Assembly: GCA_003344405.1 (NCBI GenBank)
Contig: NOWV01000109.1
Coordinates: 186,001 to 250,000 of the forward strand
From: Trichoplax sp. H2
Taxonomy: Eukaryota; Placozoa; Uniplacotomia; Trichoplacea
Length of the DNA: 64,000 nt
Direction: 5' to 3'
Under the pieces are notes generated by a model, which did not search any database, was not told the origin of the DNA, and saw nothing but the letters and a program-made list of their open reading frames with translations. A program made the translations under genes and the position numbers. Shown piece after piece: positions 25,410-38,395 of the stretch (the first letter of the stretch is position 1; the number at the start of each line of letters is the position of its first letter).

Positions 25410-25640
25410 AGTTGCTATCTATAAAGAGACTGCAATTGATACTCGGAAGGAGATAGCAACTGTAAGTAGCGCGATTAAGTTACCCTAGTCAGTTGATCTC
25501 ATCGATTGCTTTCATCGCCTTAATTATGCTGGCTTTATTGACAAGTTTCCCGTTCCACGATTAGAGATTCGTAGCTATCTGTAAAGAAATTATAATTGAT
25601 GCTCGTAAGGGGATAGCAACTGATTATAATAGCTAATTAC
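25410..25640. repeat. Two copies of a hairpin-containing repeat
   Basis: Near 25411 and 25571 the same roughly 52-bp block occurs: 'gttgctatct', a spacer with 'aattgatactcggaagg', then 'agatagcaac'. In the first copy the outer ten bases are perfectly complementary, so the block is a ready stem-loop. In the second copy the stem has one or two mismatches. The spacing between copies is about 160 bp. Confidence 0.75.
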
Positions 25641-25889
25641 TGTGTAGTGAAACGTTATTAAGATCGCTAAAGTTAGTTTTACTAATAGACTGACACTGAC
25701 TAATAGAGTTCTCATCTTGACGGAATTGGCGATACTTTTAATGGTTTAGAATTCATTCACGACTTCAATTTCTTGCAGAAAGTAGATATGACATCTTTCT
25801 TACACGGTTTAATTTTGAAAATGACGTTTGATTTGTTAACATAAGGTATTACAATTGATAAGCCATTATTACGGATAACGAAATGAAAA

Positions 25890-28800
25890 ATGGCAGCAGA
25901 CAAAGCTCATACGAAGTATAAAAAATTGAAACAGTCTGATAGGTATTCAAGAAAAATTCATCAAGTAGCCAATGCTACAAAGGTGCCAAGTCAAAAGCCT
26001 ACTTATTCTTGGCTAATAGTCGGTGCTATTGGTAAGTTACAATAGACAGCGACTAGATGTGATTCTATCGAAAGTAGCTACAGTAAATCGATGATAAAAT
26101 GTAAACTAAAAATCGGCTAATCTTTGTAGTCATATTAACATTTTAATGTTATTTATGTGCGTTCATATATTATCATCCAATTGCTAACTATTCATCTATT
26201 CCTACAATAATTTTTGCCTTCTCTAAAAGCTATTTCAGTTGGATATGTGCATAGGTAAGTTGTTTATAACTTAGTGCGTAATGATATTGTTGTAATTAGC
26301 GATGTTGTTACTTTTAACTAAGCGTTCTGACTTTCAATTCGATTCGTACGGTGGTAAAAAGTGTAATGTTCTCTTAAATCACATTTCCTGTGTTAGATTC
26401 ATAAGCTAACTGTTTTTCATTTTCTAATTTGCAGCCTCCATGTTTCGTCCATGTTTGAAAATCACATCTTTTTCTCCCACTTATCCAATGTAGAAAGAGA
26501 ATTATCCTTCCGGACAGAGATGGTACATCTTGCAAATAGTTTTAGAAGTGATTAAGAATCATGGACAATTTAGCATTTTAACCGCACAATAGGATTTCTT
26601 AGTCTTGATACTATCAAGATATTTATAATACAACATATTGGAATTAGAATATATGTAACGTACGATTAACAATCTGCGTATTCATAGTTTGCATCTTCAC
26701 TTTGCTTCTTCTTGGAATAGGGACTTTATTACTCATATTATAAGAATCTTGTTGAAGCGGATACATGGGCTAACGGTATGACAGCTATGGTTCGAGATAG
26801 GGTAACGGAATTTCCTGAGGAAATAAACACCTTACAACGATTTAACCTATACCCAGAGGTAGAGAAATGTACTATATGTACTACTTCGCATAATCAAGTT
26901 GATTTAATTATGCTATTAAGATTGTGCCTTCATTCTATCGATAAACCAACGTAGCCATTTGTACATTTTAAAAACAATGACAATTATCCTTTACTCTTTC
27001 ATAAATGGCCTGTAATAATTATAATTAATGTATGAAGACCCATAGCACTTGTAACTATTACCTACTGCCATGTTTAATCTTGACAAAATAATACTGCACG
27101 ATATATACCGAATATTCTTAATGGTAGGTTATCGTTGGAAGCGCCTATCGTTATTTGCTATCGTTTGGAATATTTAAGCGCACATGCTATCAAATAAATA
27201 GAGGCTCCAATCTTCCGCCTGTTCAAAGTTGTGAAGGTAATACGCTTTCTACTTACATTTTGAGAATTGTTTTTATACAGTACTAATAATCGTTAAAATG
27301 TTATTGTAATGCCCAAACCTGCACTTTAATGTGCTTAATTATATATATTAATTCAATTATTGTATTTTGATTTCTTATAGGAATGGGGGAACCTATATAT
27401 TTTTATGTAAGTGCCATCTTTTTCCTGAGCGGAGTAATGATGGCAGCCTTCTTTCTGTTGTGCTATGAAGTTAGGTATACTACCATGATCATAAACCTGA
27501 CTCAGTTGCTTTTTAATCTGTAAATTTAATTCGTGTAATTGATATAAAGCATTTAGTTTATAACTGTTGTCTGTAATCATAGCGGTAACATACTTGGCGG
27601 CTTGGTTGGAGTTATCTGCTACTTTTATAACCATGGAGAAGTAAGTTAAAGAGTTTGTAAAATTGGCTACAAATGCAATGAATGGAAAAAATTTGAAGTA
27701 AACCGTGCCAGAAATAAATTGTAATTTTGCAAATTGCTATAGTGTACTAGGGTCCAATGGACTGCTCCTTTAAGAGAAAGTTTCTCTTATCCTTTCCTTA
27801 TTATTCAAATGTTGGTTATTACCAAAACTCTGAGGTAATATAATAGCTCTATATTTGCACTCGTGAATCTACTTAGTTAAACATTCCTTGAAAATGCATA
27901 TTTTTTTATATCGGCTTAACAATTTATAGAGTCTTCTATGTTGTTATATAGGCTACGTGTGATAAGTAATAGCAGGCCTTGGGCGATAGCAATTTGTACT
28001 TTGATGTTTATGCTTCCATGGCAGTTTGCTCAGTTTGCATTATTAACCCAGGTTCTTATATCCTAATAGTACTCAGTTTACTTGTATGAGCATGTATCTA
28101 AGAGACCTTAAAGATTGACCAATTTTTCTATTAGCTCCTTGCACTTTCTGGCTTACACATACTTCACTTTGTAACAGCGGAAAAGTTATCATGCATAGTT
28201 AAAGGGCTATTAGTAAGTTCAAATTTATGGTGTAATCATGCTGAAGTTGCATTAATAACGGCATGCTAAGATATTTAAAATCATTAATTCTTTGACTAAT
28301 TTATTCTAGATTGCTCTATTCGCTAATTTTATACTACAATTTGGTAACAGCATGTTACTGACGTAAGTCTATCGATTTTTTAATTGTTTATAAATAACAT
28401 TATAAAACATACATGGACTGGTGGCAGAGTTTGATATAATCAACTATAGGATTAGAAACTAGTAATTACCATAATGATATTCGTGTTTATCTATGTATAC
28501 GTATACAGACGTACACATTGATTATTAGAATTTCTAGTAATAGTATATCTAGTTGGATAGCATATGCAGTATTTACTTGCACTAATTACTTCATTATATT
28601 AAGATCATCCACTTTATATTACAATATAGATCATATTATACCTCTGGATTGATAACAGTCTCGGTACGATGAAAATTTCTGAACTGATTGCTATTTCTGC
28701 AATGGATTTTTATTATGTTTTCGCTACAATCCTATTAAAGTTCTTACTTGCCTTTTTCCATTTAGCTTATGTTATTAATAAGTAGGATTGTATCATTCAC

Positions 28801-31032
28801 TAGCTCCAAAGTCATAATTGTGGTAAAATTTAGCTTAATTTTAATCACTTTGGAACGTCAATAGAAAGTACATCGCTTGCACTCATTCGAATATTTCTGG
28901 TTTGATATATAAATAGGTTACTAAGATAGTTGCATTGCTTGGAGGGACAATTGGAATTAAGTTTATCTTAAATGTGATATTAGCCGTTAAAGATGATGTG
29001 AGTTAGATTAATATCGTTTAAGACTGTCAATTTCACATCATGTTAGCGAGAGCCTTATCTTAAGCTTTCAAAAATCTTACTGGCTATATGATTACATAAA
29101 AGCTATTTAGTAACGATAGTTTAACTTAATTCAGTATAAACTTACGAATTCTTTTGCTCTGCAATAATGGTTGATAGGCTCGTATAATTATTGATTCATG
29201 AGTATTTCGCTTCTTGCTTTAATTCTTAAATTTTTACTTTTTATAGGAACATATAGGTAATCTACTTCGCTCGAAGTTTTCAGATTATAAAAATTTTGAC
29301 ACGATGTTGTACACGTGTGCTGCAGAATTTGACTTCATGGCAATGGATGTAAGTTTTCGACGATTATAGACAACTATCAATTGAATACAATGTAACTATG
29401 TGTGTATGTACCACATTCGTTATAGATATACATAAAGCTGTCGAAGACTTTGGTTCTACCCTTGGCCTGTCTCTGTGTGATTATCATTACATTTCAGGTT
29501 TAATTCCTTTATCAACTACCTTTTTGAAAGCAGTAAAGGGGTCGGCTAATTTCACTTACCCGATTGCTAATAATTGGCTAGGTCATTATAAAACTCTATT
29601 ATTCAGTTTATAAGGAGAAGAGTAAAGATAGTAAACAAGATAGTAACGAAACTTTGGAAAGGTACAGGGCTGCAGTTAAGATGATCGTCGATATGCTTAC
29701 AATATGTATCGACTGTCTCATATGTTTAGATTCTACTTTACGCTTCTTGACATTACCCAACCTATCTAATGTTGAATGAATATTCATGTAACTCCATTTT
29801 TAGTAATTTCATGGAATCAGAGTCACATATTGTATACCATGTCGTCCAAGCAGCAGCTTTTTGCATCATGGCTACACTTATTATGCGATTGAAGCTCTTC
29901 TTTACTCCACAGCTTTGCTTACTGACTTCTTTAATAGCTTCAGAAAAGGTAAATTATTTCTAGCTATAATAGATTACTTTCTAAATTATATTGTGGTATG
30001 ATTCTATTCTGATTTTCTTTTTGGTGTGTCAGATTGGAAAAGTTCTTAAAGGCTATTCAAGAGTTAGCGCTGTTTTTGTCATTATTGGGCTCATGTCTAT
30101 TCAGGGTTATGCAAACCTTAAGGAGCAAATAGTATGTTCATAATCAGTTATTTAAGTGGTAAATCATCGCATATCTGAAATGACGTAATTTTAGGATCTT
30201 ACCTTTTCATCTTTCTTGAATGATAGAATACAAATGGTGAATACTCAAATGTACCAATGGAAGAACTTGTAGGTTGCTAATTGTAGCTATTCCTGATGAA
30301 CTATGATTGTAATGAAATTTAAGTGGACATGATGATCTTAATATTTCCTTTTGTAAACTAGATGGAGTGGATCCAGAGTAGGACACCACGTGGTAATTAT
30401 TCAAAACTATGGCTAGGCAAAATCTAGCTTTACTAGTGCAAATTACGTAGCGAAGAGCAATAGTGAATATTTATATGCCTTTATTTTAGATGCTGCCTTT
30501 GCAGGCACGATGGGAACTATGGCTACAGTCAAGTTATGTACCGGTCGGCCGATAGTTAATCATCCTCACTATGAACATGAAGGTCTAAGGTAGGCTATGT
30601 AGCAAGGCATAATTCATTAAATTATTTTAAGTAACGGTAAGAAACTTAACGTACTTATGCAACTTATTCCGCCAATTATTTGAACAATAGGAATCGTACC
30701 AAGCTTGTTTACGAAATATATAGCAGAAAGTCGCCAAAGGTCGTTTATAAAACTTTGAAGAAATTAAAAATAAACTACGTAATTATGGAACCAAGCCAGT
30801 GTCAACAACGCCCAAAGTAAGAATAATTAGCCTTCAATGCTCATGTTTCACTGTAAGTATAACGTTATATGATATGTCTTTATGAAGGGCTGGCTGTAGC
30901 ATACCTGAATTATACGATTTGCAAGATTTTCAAAATCGTGATAAATCTTCGACGTGCGATCAAATAATCAGAAATCCTAAACCTTTTACGCTGGTATTTA
31001 ATAACCATGGTTACTACGTTTACCAATTATGA
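25890..31032 (+). CDS. DPY19L: DPY19-like protein C-mannosyltransferase
   Basis: Multi-pass ER membrane enzyme family that transfers mannose from dolichol-phosphate-mannose to tryptophan of thrombospondin-type repeats. Exons: 25890-26031, 26239-26254, 26435-26522, 26721-26858, 27128-27236, 27381-27474, 27583-27640, 27743-27834, 27952-28051, 28135-28212, 28310-28362, 28538-28568 (uncertain), 28917-28997, 29247-29348, 29426-29476, 29582-29661, 29804-29948, 30033-30131, 30227-30268, 30362-30392, 30490-30589, 30691-30816, 30888-31032; about 666 residues against roughly 700 in relatives. Family landmarks: [19 protein letters not shown] after the first membrane segment (lumenal catalytic loop), RFNLYPE, YFYNHGE, '[14 protein letters not shown]', MLPWQFAQF, '[10 protein letters not shown]', [27 protein letters not shown]. 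The start has a Lys-rich cytosolic N-terminus. The stretch 28363-28916 should hold another membrane segment and is not fully resolved. The paralog within the DPY19L1-4 group is not determined. Confidence 0.93.
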
Positions 31033-34000
31033 GATTATTTCACTCTTACTGATATTCATATTTTGATTTGGCATATTTTAAAGTATTGTATAAGTTATAG
31101 TAACATTTTATACTCGAAGAATTCCTCAATATTAAACTGCAAAGGATTCAAATAGATTTCTTAAATTGAAAATTTCTTCACTTGAAATTTTCGGACCAAA
31201 TCTGTTCATGATATTTCAGCTGCCACGTTCTGATCTATCGTATACTATTCTATTTCTATTAATGATTTCTTAACTAACAAATGGCAATCGCTTTATGTGG
31301 TCAATCTAATCTTAGTATAACAGTACGGTCTATAGAATATTATCGTGATGAGACTGAAAAATTTGAGATTCATTAAATTATGAAATAAAGCGATACTTTA
31401 TTTTTTATGTTATTTAATTAAAGTAGAATATTAGCATTAAGATATGATAGAAAGTAAAACATGAAGATGATTCTATAATCTAGTCATATTAGCTTAAGCT
31501 GCTAGCTAGCAATCTTTAATCAATAATTTTTTGTCAATGAAAGCCGAAAAGATAACATAGCAATACAATCTTGCAACATTGTAAATTTGGACTTTATTAA
31601 CGTTTAACCTACAAGTATAACCAATAATCTTTATGGATTAGAAAAATGCACCGACTCTACTTTACCAGTAGACTTGTAACTTGTTACATGCTTAGAAACT
31701 AAGACAGTATTTTTAATCATTTTTCGAAATTCAATCTAATAGAAGTTGGTGGAAATAGTGATTGTATTACGTATACAACTGTGCCTAGTAATAGGTACAG
31801 TTGTTAGAAGAATACTGAGTACAAATTGAGTTTGAAGTTGTTTCTTTGTACTCAGGAACCTTGTCCAGTCCAGAACCTATTTGTTTATAAGAAAAGTGGT
31901 TAATTCTCACACGTAAAATGAAGGACACCTACTATAGTAACAGGGAGAATCATAACGTTAGTTACGAAGGAGGCGGTCTAATATTTTTAAGAACGAGGTG
32001 CCTCTTTATTCATTAATTTTAATTGTTATTCGTCGAGAACTATGAATAAATGGCCTCAGTCCGCGATACCTGTAATTAAGTTGTGCATATTGCAATAGTT
32101 TGTTCCCTTGTCAAGGATAGCAAAGAAGATTGTAGATTTAGAATATCCCTAATATCGCGTATAAAAGAAAATTGATAACCTGATTAACAGTAACCGAAGA
32201 ATTTACAATCAGCTATACATTAAGAGATTGCTAATTATTAGTATCTTAAGTGAGCAGTAGGAAATAGTTAAAGGATCATTTAATCAACGTTACAGTACAG
32301 GTACGTATAGGCATGCTATTAAGTTACCTTTGACATGCAGGTTGAACTTGTTTTTGATGGAAAGAATAAGAAAGTTAAATCGTCGACATAACGGTGAACG
32401 GGTGTTGCATGAGAAGCTCTAATTTGCGTCGAACTAGCACTTAGCAACTGAAAGAGACAAAAAAATTAATGCATTATGCAATCAAGATGAATGCTGAAAC
32501 CAGTACAAGCTACTTTCTGCATCTTACTTTGTAATTACAGCTTTCCCTGGCACTTGGTGCACAACTGCTAGTACTCCATTTTCTGATTTGTTTGACAAGT
32601 TGAGAACTGACTTGAGAGCAAGGAATACCAAAGTTCCTATATTGATCATAGTATGATTGTACGATATATTGAAATGCATGGAGACAAGTGGAATTTTAAA
32701 TTGGAGAACAAATTGAGGTGTTTTGTTAAACAAAGATAATTTATTAATGTGTTGTAAGTATCATAGACTACTCAACACTAATAATTATAATCCTATTTTG
32801 GTAGTACGAGTCGATGTCTGTTATAGTATCATTTGATCACATTTGGGTAAGATGTCGTTGTTGATCAATTTAATAGCTTCTTTATCATCAGCATGAGCTG
32901 AGCAATCAAGTCTTCAATCATGTCAGTTAGGATCAGAGAAACTGAATATGATGAAATCATATAGCATTGATAGCAATTTTTAATCGATCTTGATCTTGAT
33001 TAAGTTTGTTTTAGTAGTATTTAATTTTATTTGTTCGTTGTAATTATTAGCACAAACTATCGAGCTATTCTTATCATTGATTCAATGTTGATACGATTTA
33101 GTTATTAATGTATTACTTCATCACCAGCTTTAGCTGAATCTACTTACTAGAGATCCTATAATCGAGTCACTGTATTAGTATGAGAAAGTTTTTATGATAG
33201 TGCAATCGTTTCGTGACGATATTGACCTATGTTTGAAAGTTGATGCAATTTAGACATTCATTTATCCCACACTCGTGTTAGCCTAGTCTACCTTCAGTCA
33301 AGTACTATATCATAGCGATATGGAGCTAATCCTATCTTTGATTTCAAAGTTGATTTCATTAGATATTACATTAATAACGACGCTGCAGTGAAGTATACTA
33401 CAGGAATTTGTTAATAACGGGAACGTTTCTATGATGGTCAAGTAGCTGTGCGTAGAATACATGTAATATCCAGGTACAGTAGAAAATGATGCCATGAAAC
33501 AGACTGATGATGATGTACTTGGCGATCTTCTAAATGCTCTAACAATCACCAATACAAGATGAAACTCAATCTGAGCTCATATCAAAAAAACATCAATAGC
33601 ACTAGCATAACAATATTGAAAACAGTTGTAAAAAATGGCAAAAATAGATGATCAAAATTGCAAATGGCCATTCTTGTCCGATTACGTTATCACACAAGCT
33701 TACCAGGTAATATGGCATGATGCATGAAATGGAAAACCTTGACTAGAGTCAAGAAGTATAACAGAAAATGCAGCAACAATAGCTAAGAAGCGGATTGATT
33801 TCATGATTGGATAGGATGAGCTAATGGTGATAGTCTCCAATACTGCCAAGAAGAATATCGCGAAATGTTGTTCTGGTCTGCTAAGATTGGATAGCGTTGC
33901 CGTGGAAAACTTAAACCAAGTTGCTATCGATGACCAGCTATAGAGTGCATCAAGACGGTATCCACAGCCATAGTAAGGATAACAAAAAGCAGCGATGCCA

Positions 34001-34755
34001 TGTTGCTCTTATCTAGTGGCGTTATCATCACTCGGTTATCACGTGAGCAAGTTCAACACTCTAGCCTAGTAGAGTGTATGAGATAACATTCATACCTTAC
34101 ATCGAGAGGCGTGGTTACCGTAACATCAAGCATGCGTCGATCCGATAGGTCTAGGAAATCCATACTGTACAGCAATCATCTTCCATTCAGTCATATAGAG
34201 TACAGCATTCAGTATCAGGGTTAGGGTGGAAAGAAGTGCAAGCAACTTGTGGAAAGCTTAACAAGAGATCATGCAAACATGAATAATTTTGTGGGTTATT
34301 CGTTATAATCTATACTAGTTGGAATACTTTTTCCTACAGTATTTGTAACAATCTGCAACTTACAAACTCATCCACTGTCCGTAGTTCCCCTTTTGCCCTC
34401 TTTTACTGTACTACAAGTCAGTAGAAGTAAGCAATCGCCAACGGCTATAGTGAGACCTAATAGTACTAGCACGGTTGCGCAGTTGGTGTTGGACGATCTT
34501 GCTGTCACCAATTGCAGAGAGTGCGCATGACAACAAATGTATGATAGGATTGTGCCTAGTTTACTACTGCAGACTTAATGATTTAGACTAGGAGTAGATG
34601 TCCTTCATTCAGTCAGTATGCTCGTACAACCCAAAGAGTTATTTGCATGCTAGGTTATTGGAGGCCATCTCTCGAAGATTATGATTCAAGACTGCATTAA
34701 TTTTATGGAATACGCCATGATCTAGCTCTAAGTGGAAGCAAAAGTGAGAGACAAC
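31033..34755. other. Spacer between DPY19L and RBM48
   Basis: No conserved gene recognised. Low-complexity and AT-rich up to about 32500, more balanced composition from 33300 to 34700. The minus frame at 32524-32733 and the minus frame at 33310-33552 match nothing I know. One possible tiny secreted peptide is listed separately. Confidence 0.5.
33700..33804 (-). CDS. Possible small secreted peptide (first exon or complete)
   Basis: ATG at 33804 opens a 34-codon frame whose first 24 residues look like a signal peptide (MKSIRFLAIVAAFSVILL...). A short tail containing one Cys follows, then TAA. A good donor (TG followed by GTAAGC) overlaps the end, so this may be exon 1 of a longer gene. A second ATG with a hydrophobic run (MASLLFVILTMAV...) lies about 200 bp upstream at 34002 on the same strand. 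No homolog recognised. Chance is a real possibility at this length. Confidence 0.25.
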   Translation of the reverse strand: MKSIRFLAIVAAFSVILLDSSQGFPFHASCHITW

Positions 34756-37387
34756 ATGCAAGCACATCATCAACAGGATAAATTTTGCTATGATAGGCCA
34801 GGTTATCGTCAATCTCGATGGGAGCGAGCAGTTAAAGTATGTAAATACGCCATCATAATCTCATACTCGTCATGTACGCTTATACCATATATTGGTATTT
34901 CGAGCTCCAATCTCATGGATAAGTTGATCATTATCACAAAAAATCCTCTAATTGAACGTGTAATTTCCATCAAACATCTGGTTATACCAATTAGCCTGCT
35001 TATTGCTGTACTAGAGTTTCCAGTGATGGTTGTCCTACCACAGACGTTTATGAAAAATCATAAATACGATGGTTGAGAACATATTACTCGAATCAGCAAG
35101 CCATTCAATGGCATCATGTTAGCTATGATAATAATCGAAACTCTTCTTATTTAACGTATTGCTTCCATCTAACGTTCTTTAAGAGTAATCAGTCTGCGAT
35201 AGGCTTGATGACTTTACTACTGGTTTTAGTTATCACCCCATGCTAGAAATTTGGGGATAAAAAAATCGTCAATGGTTACTGAAATCATGCTACTCAATCA
35301 TCAAAAGATAAACTACAAAAAATAAATAGAACATCATCGAATGTGTCTTACGCATATGTAGGTTCCTATGGCGGTAATAATACTTTATATATTGCAATCG
35401 TTTAGGAAGCACAGATGATTGCTGAAATCATGCCATCTAGAACATCATAGTAGTCGTAGCAATAGTCTAAAACGCTTCCAATTAAACATACAGTATTGCT
35501 TTCCACTTAAAGTTCAACAACTCGAATCAGTTCATAACCTGTCTTATTAGTGTACAATAACTTGAATTCCTCCTTAATTCATCCAATTATCTATCCATTA
35601 TGGGCTTATAACCATTTCATAAAACGGTTTGTTTCGTATTCTGCATCCATGTCTCTCACTTTATCAAGTTGAGGTTCTTGACTGAGATTATTTACCTTGA
35701 TCTGAAGCTATTCAACTCTTCATGCTATCAAATTAAAATAATGTTAACTCAATTTGGTATGTAATTATCGGCCATTTCTATCATGATAGGTATATACGGT
35801 AAATCAAGAATCCCAATACTTGCTCATACAAGGAGTGCCAGCTGTAGGAGCATGTCAAGAATTGATCGAGCTATTCGCTATCTACGGAGCAATTCAAGAG
35901 TACGTATGTTTACACTTTAATGCGTAGCATATGCATAGTATATACGCGCAAACAACTCGAACCAGTACATTACGAACAAATCGACACCAGATCAATAGTC
36001 AAAGTCTACTCCATCTGTCTATTGTAGAGTAGTCAATGTTTATTTCTCTCCTATACCTCTAATACAACTTGTAGATATCGTATATTGGATGAATACCCTA
36101 CAGAAGAATTTACGGAAGTCTACTGGATCAAATTTCAAAGAATTGATGCTGCAAGGTAAAATTTAAGCAATGTCTACCCATATACAATACCATTCCTGTT
36201 TTTACGTTATAATCAATCAATACTGAAGTTGCTCTCTTACTATACTAATTTTCATAATGTTACTACTTCTTGAGTTAGATATGCTAAGAAAAAACTTGAT
36301 AACAAATCATTTATGGGAGGCATCCTACATGTATGCTATGCACCTGAATATGAAAATCTTGCCGATACACGTCAGAAATTGTTACAAAGAAAAAGAATTA
36401 TTTCTAAGAAACTAAATACAAAGGGTTTGTTTCTGCAAAGCTATCACAGTAGTACAACTAATTTGAGTTATAATGTATGCTATATTGACTTTTCATTTTA
36501 TATAGTGTGCCTAAACTCGGTACAATATTGACTATCTGTCTTACATAATTTGTTACGTAATTTATCTCCTGTTATAGATCAGACCTTAATCGATGAAGAT
36601 AAATCGTCAAGACCTCCTACAACTGCGGCTAGTCATAATAATATGCAACCCAGATTGGGCAATATCCAGCCAGGAACCGATAGAATTGATAGGCGAAAAA
36701 GAAAATTGAACGAATCTCAACAATCATCTTCAAGCTCTTATCAAAGTTACCTAAAGCTTAATATTCCATTAAAATCGTCGCCAGATTTACCAATAGTGTA
36801 AGTAAGCTTTGATAGTCTGATTTTGTATTGTTGTTTCATTCAAATCTGTTGATATTATTTGTATTAATCTTCCATCAACGATAAAGCTATACGTTTGCTA
36901 CATAGGTTGTGTAGCCTTTCTACTAGTACAAAAATAAAATGATGATTGTTTTTTATTATTTTTCTAGGAGTGACATAATGAAAAATGCTACAATTATTAG
37001 TAATAGACCACTACAGGATGTGCCTAATGATCCAAAAATTAGAAATGTACGACTCATGAAAGCCTCGATACCCATTTTCGATTGTTATATTACATTTTAA
37101 AGTGATTCACTCATTATAGTCAATATAGTTGTTATCATGATGATCAAAATTAAAAGCTTTTCCGCATATTTATATGTAGCTGCCAGTAGGATCTTACGAA
37201 GCTACCATCCTTGACGTTAGAAGTAAAATAAAAAAGGTCATTTATATATTAAAATAATGCTGTAATTGTGAGTTTCTAATAGATACTTTGTGATATTAAT
37301 ATTTTAATATTACTATTGTAGGTAGTAGAAGAGCCACCTTCAGTTGCTAAAAAGTTGAAAAAATCGACGAAGAGATTCAGAATTTAG
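34756..37387 (+). CDS. RBM48: RNA-binding protein 48 (minor spliceosome factor)
   Basis: Exons: 34756-34836, 35790-35899, 36075-36155, 36279-36424, 36578-36797, 36968-37046, 37180-37236, 37322-37387; 279 residues, phases close exactly. RBM48 pairs with ARMC7 in the U12-type (minor) spliceosome of animals and plants. The N-terminus has the family signature 'RPGYRQSRWERAVKVYTVN' leading into an RRM: YLLIQGVPAVGA (first strand), IELFAIYGAI, EYPTEEFTEVYWIKF and GGILHVCYAPEYE (RNP-like strand), followed by the family-specific helix TRQKLLQRKR. A low-complexity Ser/Lys linker and a short basic C-terminus (KRFRI at the very end, as in vertebrate RBM48) complete it. The ATG at 34756 is used; the upstream GTG at 34732 directly follows an in-frame stop. 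The donor of exon 4 (AAGG followed by GTTTGT) is weak and could differ. Convergent with NMT. Confidence 0.92.
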
Positions 37388-38395
37388 TTATTGTATATAT
37401 TTACTTTTTATCACGTAATCGTAATCACTTTGAATAAGATGTACAGGAAAAGACTATTTGAATATACGTGTAATTGTTATATGATTTTTATGCAAGATGT
37501 TGTGAGATCATTTACTTTTGTATGCACGGTAAGTTCCTATTTTAATTCTGATAGTAAAATCAATATTTTTTACGTTTCCAACCATGTATGATAAAGTTGA
37601 AAATTTCACCTCATGGAATATCGTGTACATTTTTTATTACTATTTAATTAGGTAATATTTGCTGTCTCTGATCATGGTGTTTATAATAAGCAATTACTTA
37701 AAGGAAAATTTCTCGTTTGTTACAATAGTTATCCATGATGTTATCAGTTTATTAATATACGAACTTGACTTCTAGTATACCATTTATTGGGTTATAACCA
37801 TGCTACAATTTAACTCAAAAGTTGATACTAACACATGATTACATGCTGTTATGATAATGAAAGCTTTATTAATAAACGCGTCAATTCTATAGGCTTTTTA
37901 CCACCATAATTTTCCTAATGAACTTATACATTTATATCTAAATTATGCTTTATTAAACTACTAAAAATCTTAACTTCTACAGTGTATGTATGTATCGTAT
38001 AAACGTAATATCGTAAAACCCTAGAAAAATATTCTTGCCTAGTGAACGTTGAAAGTTTAAAGATAGCATGGAAATTAATACTATCATTTAGTAAAATGTA
38101 GTGAAAAATCTATTGGCCTAGGTCCTACATTGTTTAAATCATGTTGGGTACTGAACAATATTTCCTTGCTTTATCGCATAATTTCAATATATATCGTATT
38201 GGTATTAAGAACTTAGAAAAACCAACTTGAATCAAGATACAAGTAGTTTGAGTCTGATGTGCAATAGTATGTTATTCGTACTAATACGGTGGAAAAAAAT
38301 TGAATTAAAGAATACATCATAGCAATTATCAATCTATTTTGGATATCTACCCATAATCAATCAAATACTAATTTCCAACTTTAACCAGATAATAA
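37388..38395. other. Spacer between convergent RBM48 and NMT
   Basis: About 1 kb between two 3' ends. AT-rich, no exon with splice support. It should hold the 3' UTRs and polyadenylation sites of both genes. Confidence 0.5.

Noticed and set aside
27353-27634. 93-codon open frame on the minus strand
   Set aside because: It is antisense to two DPY19L exons (27381-27474 and 27583-27640) whose plus-strand translation matches the family and splices in phase.
34732-34755. GTG as a start for RBM48
   Set aside because: It directly follows an in-frame stop and eukaryotic translation would use the ATG at 34756, which begins the conserved part.
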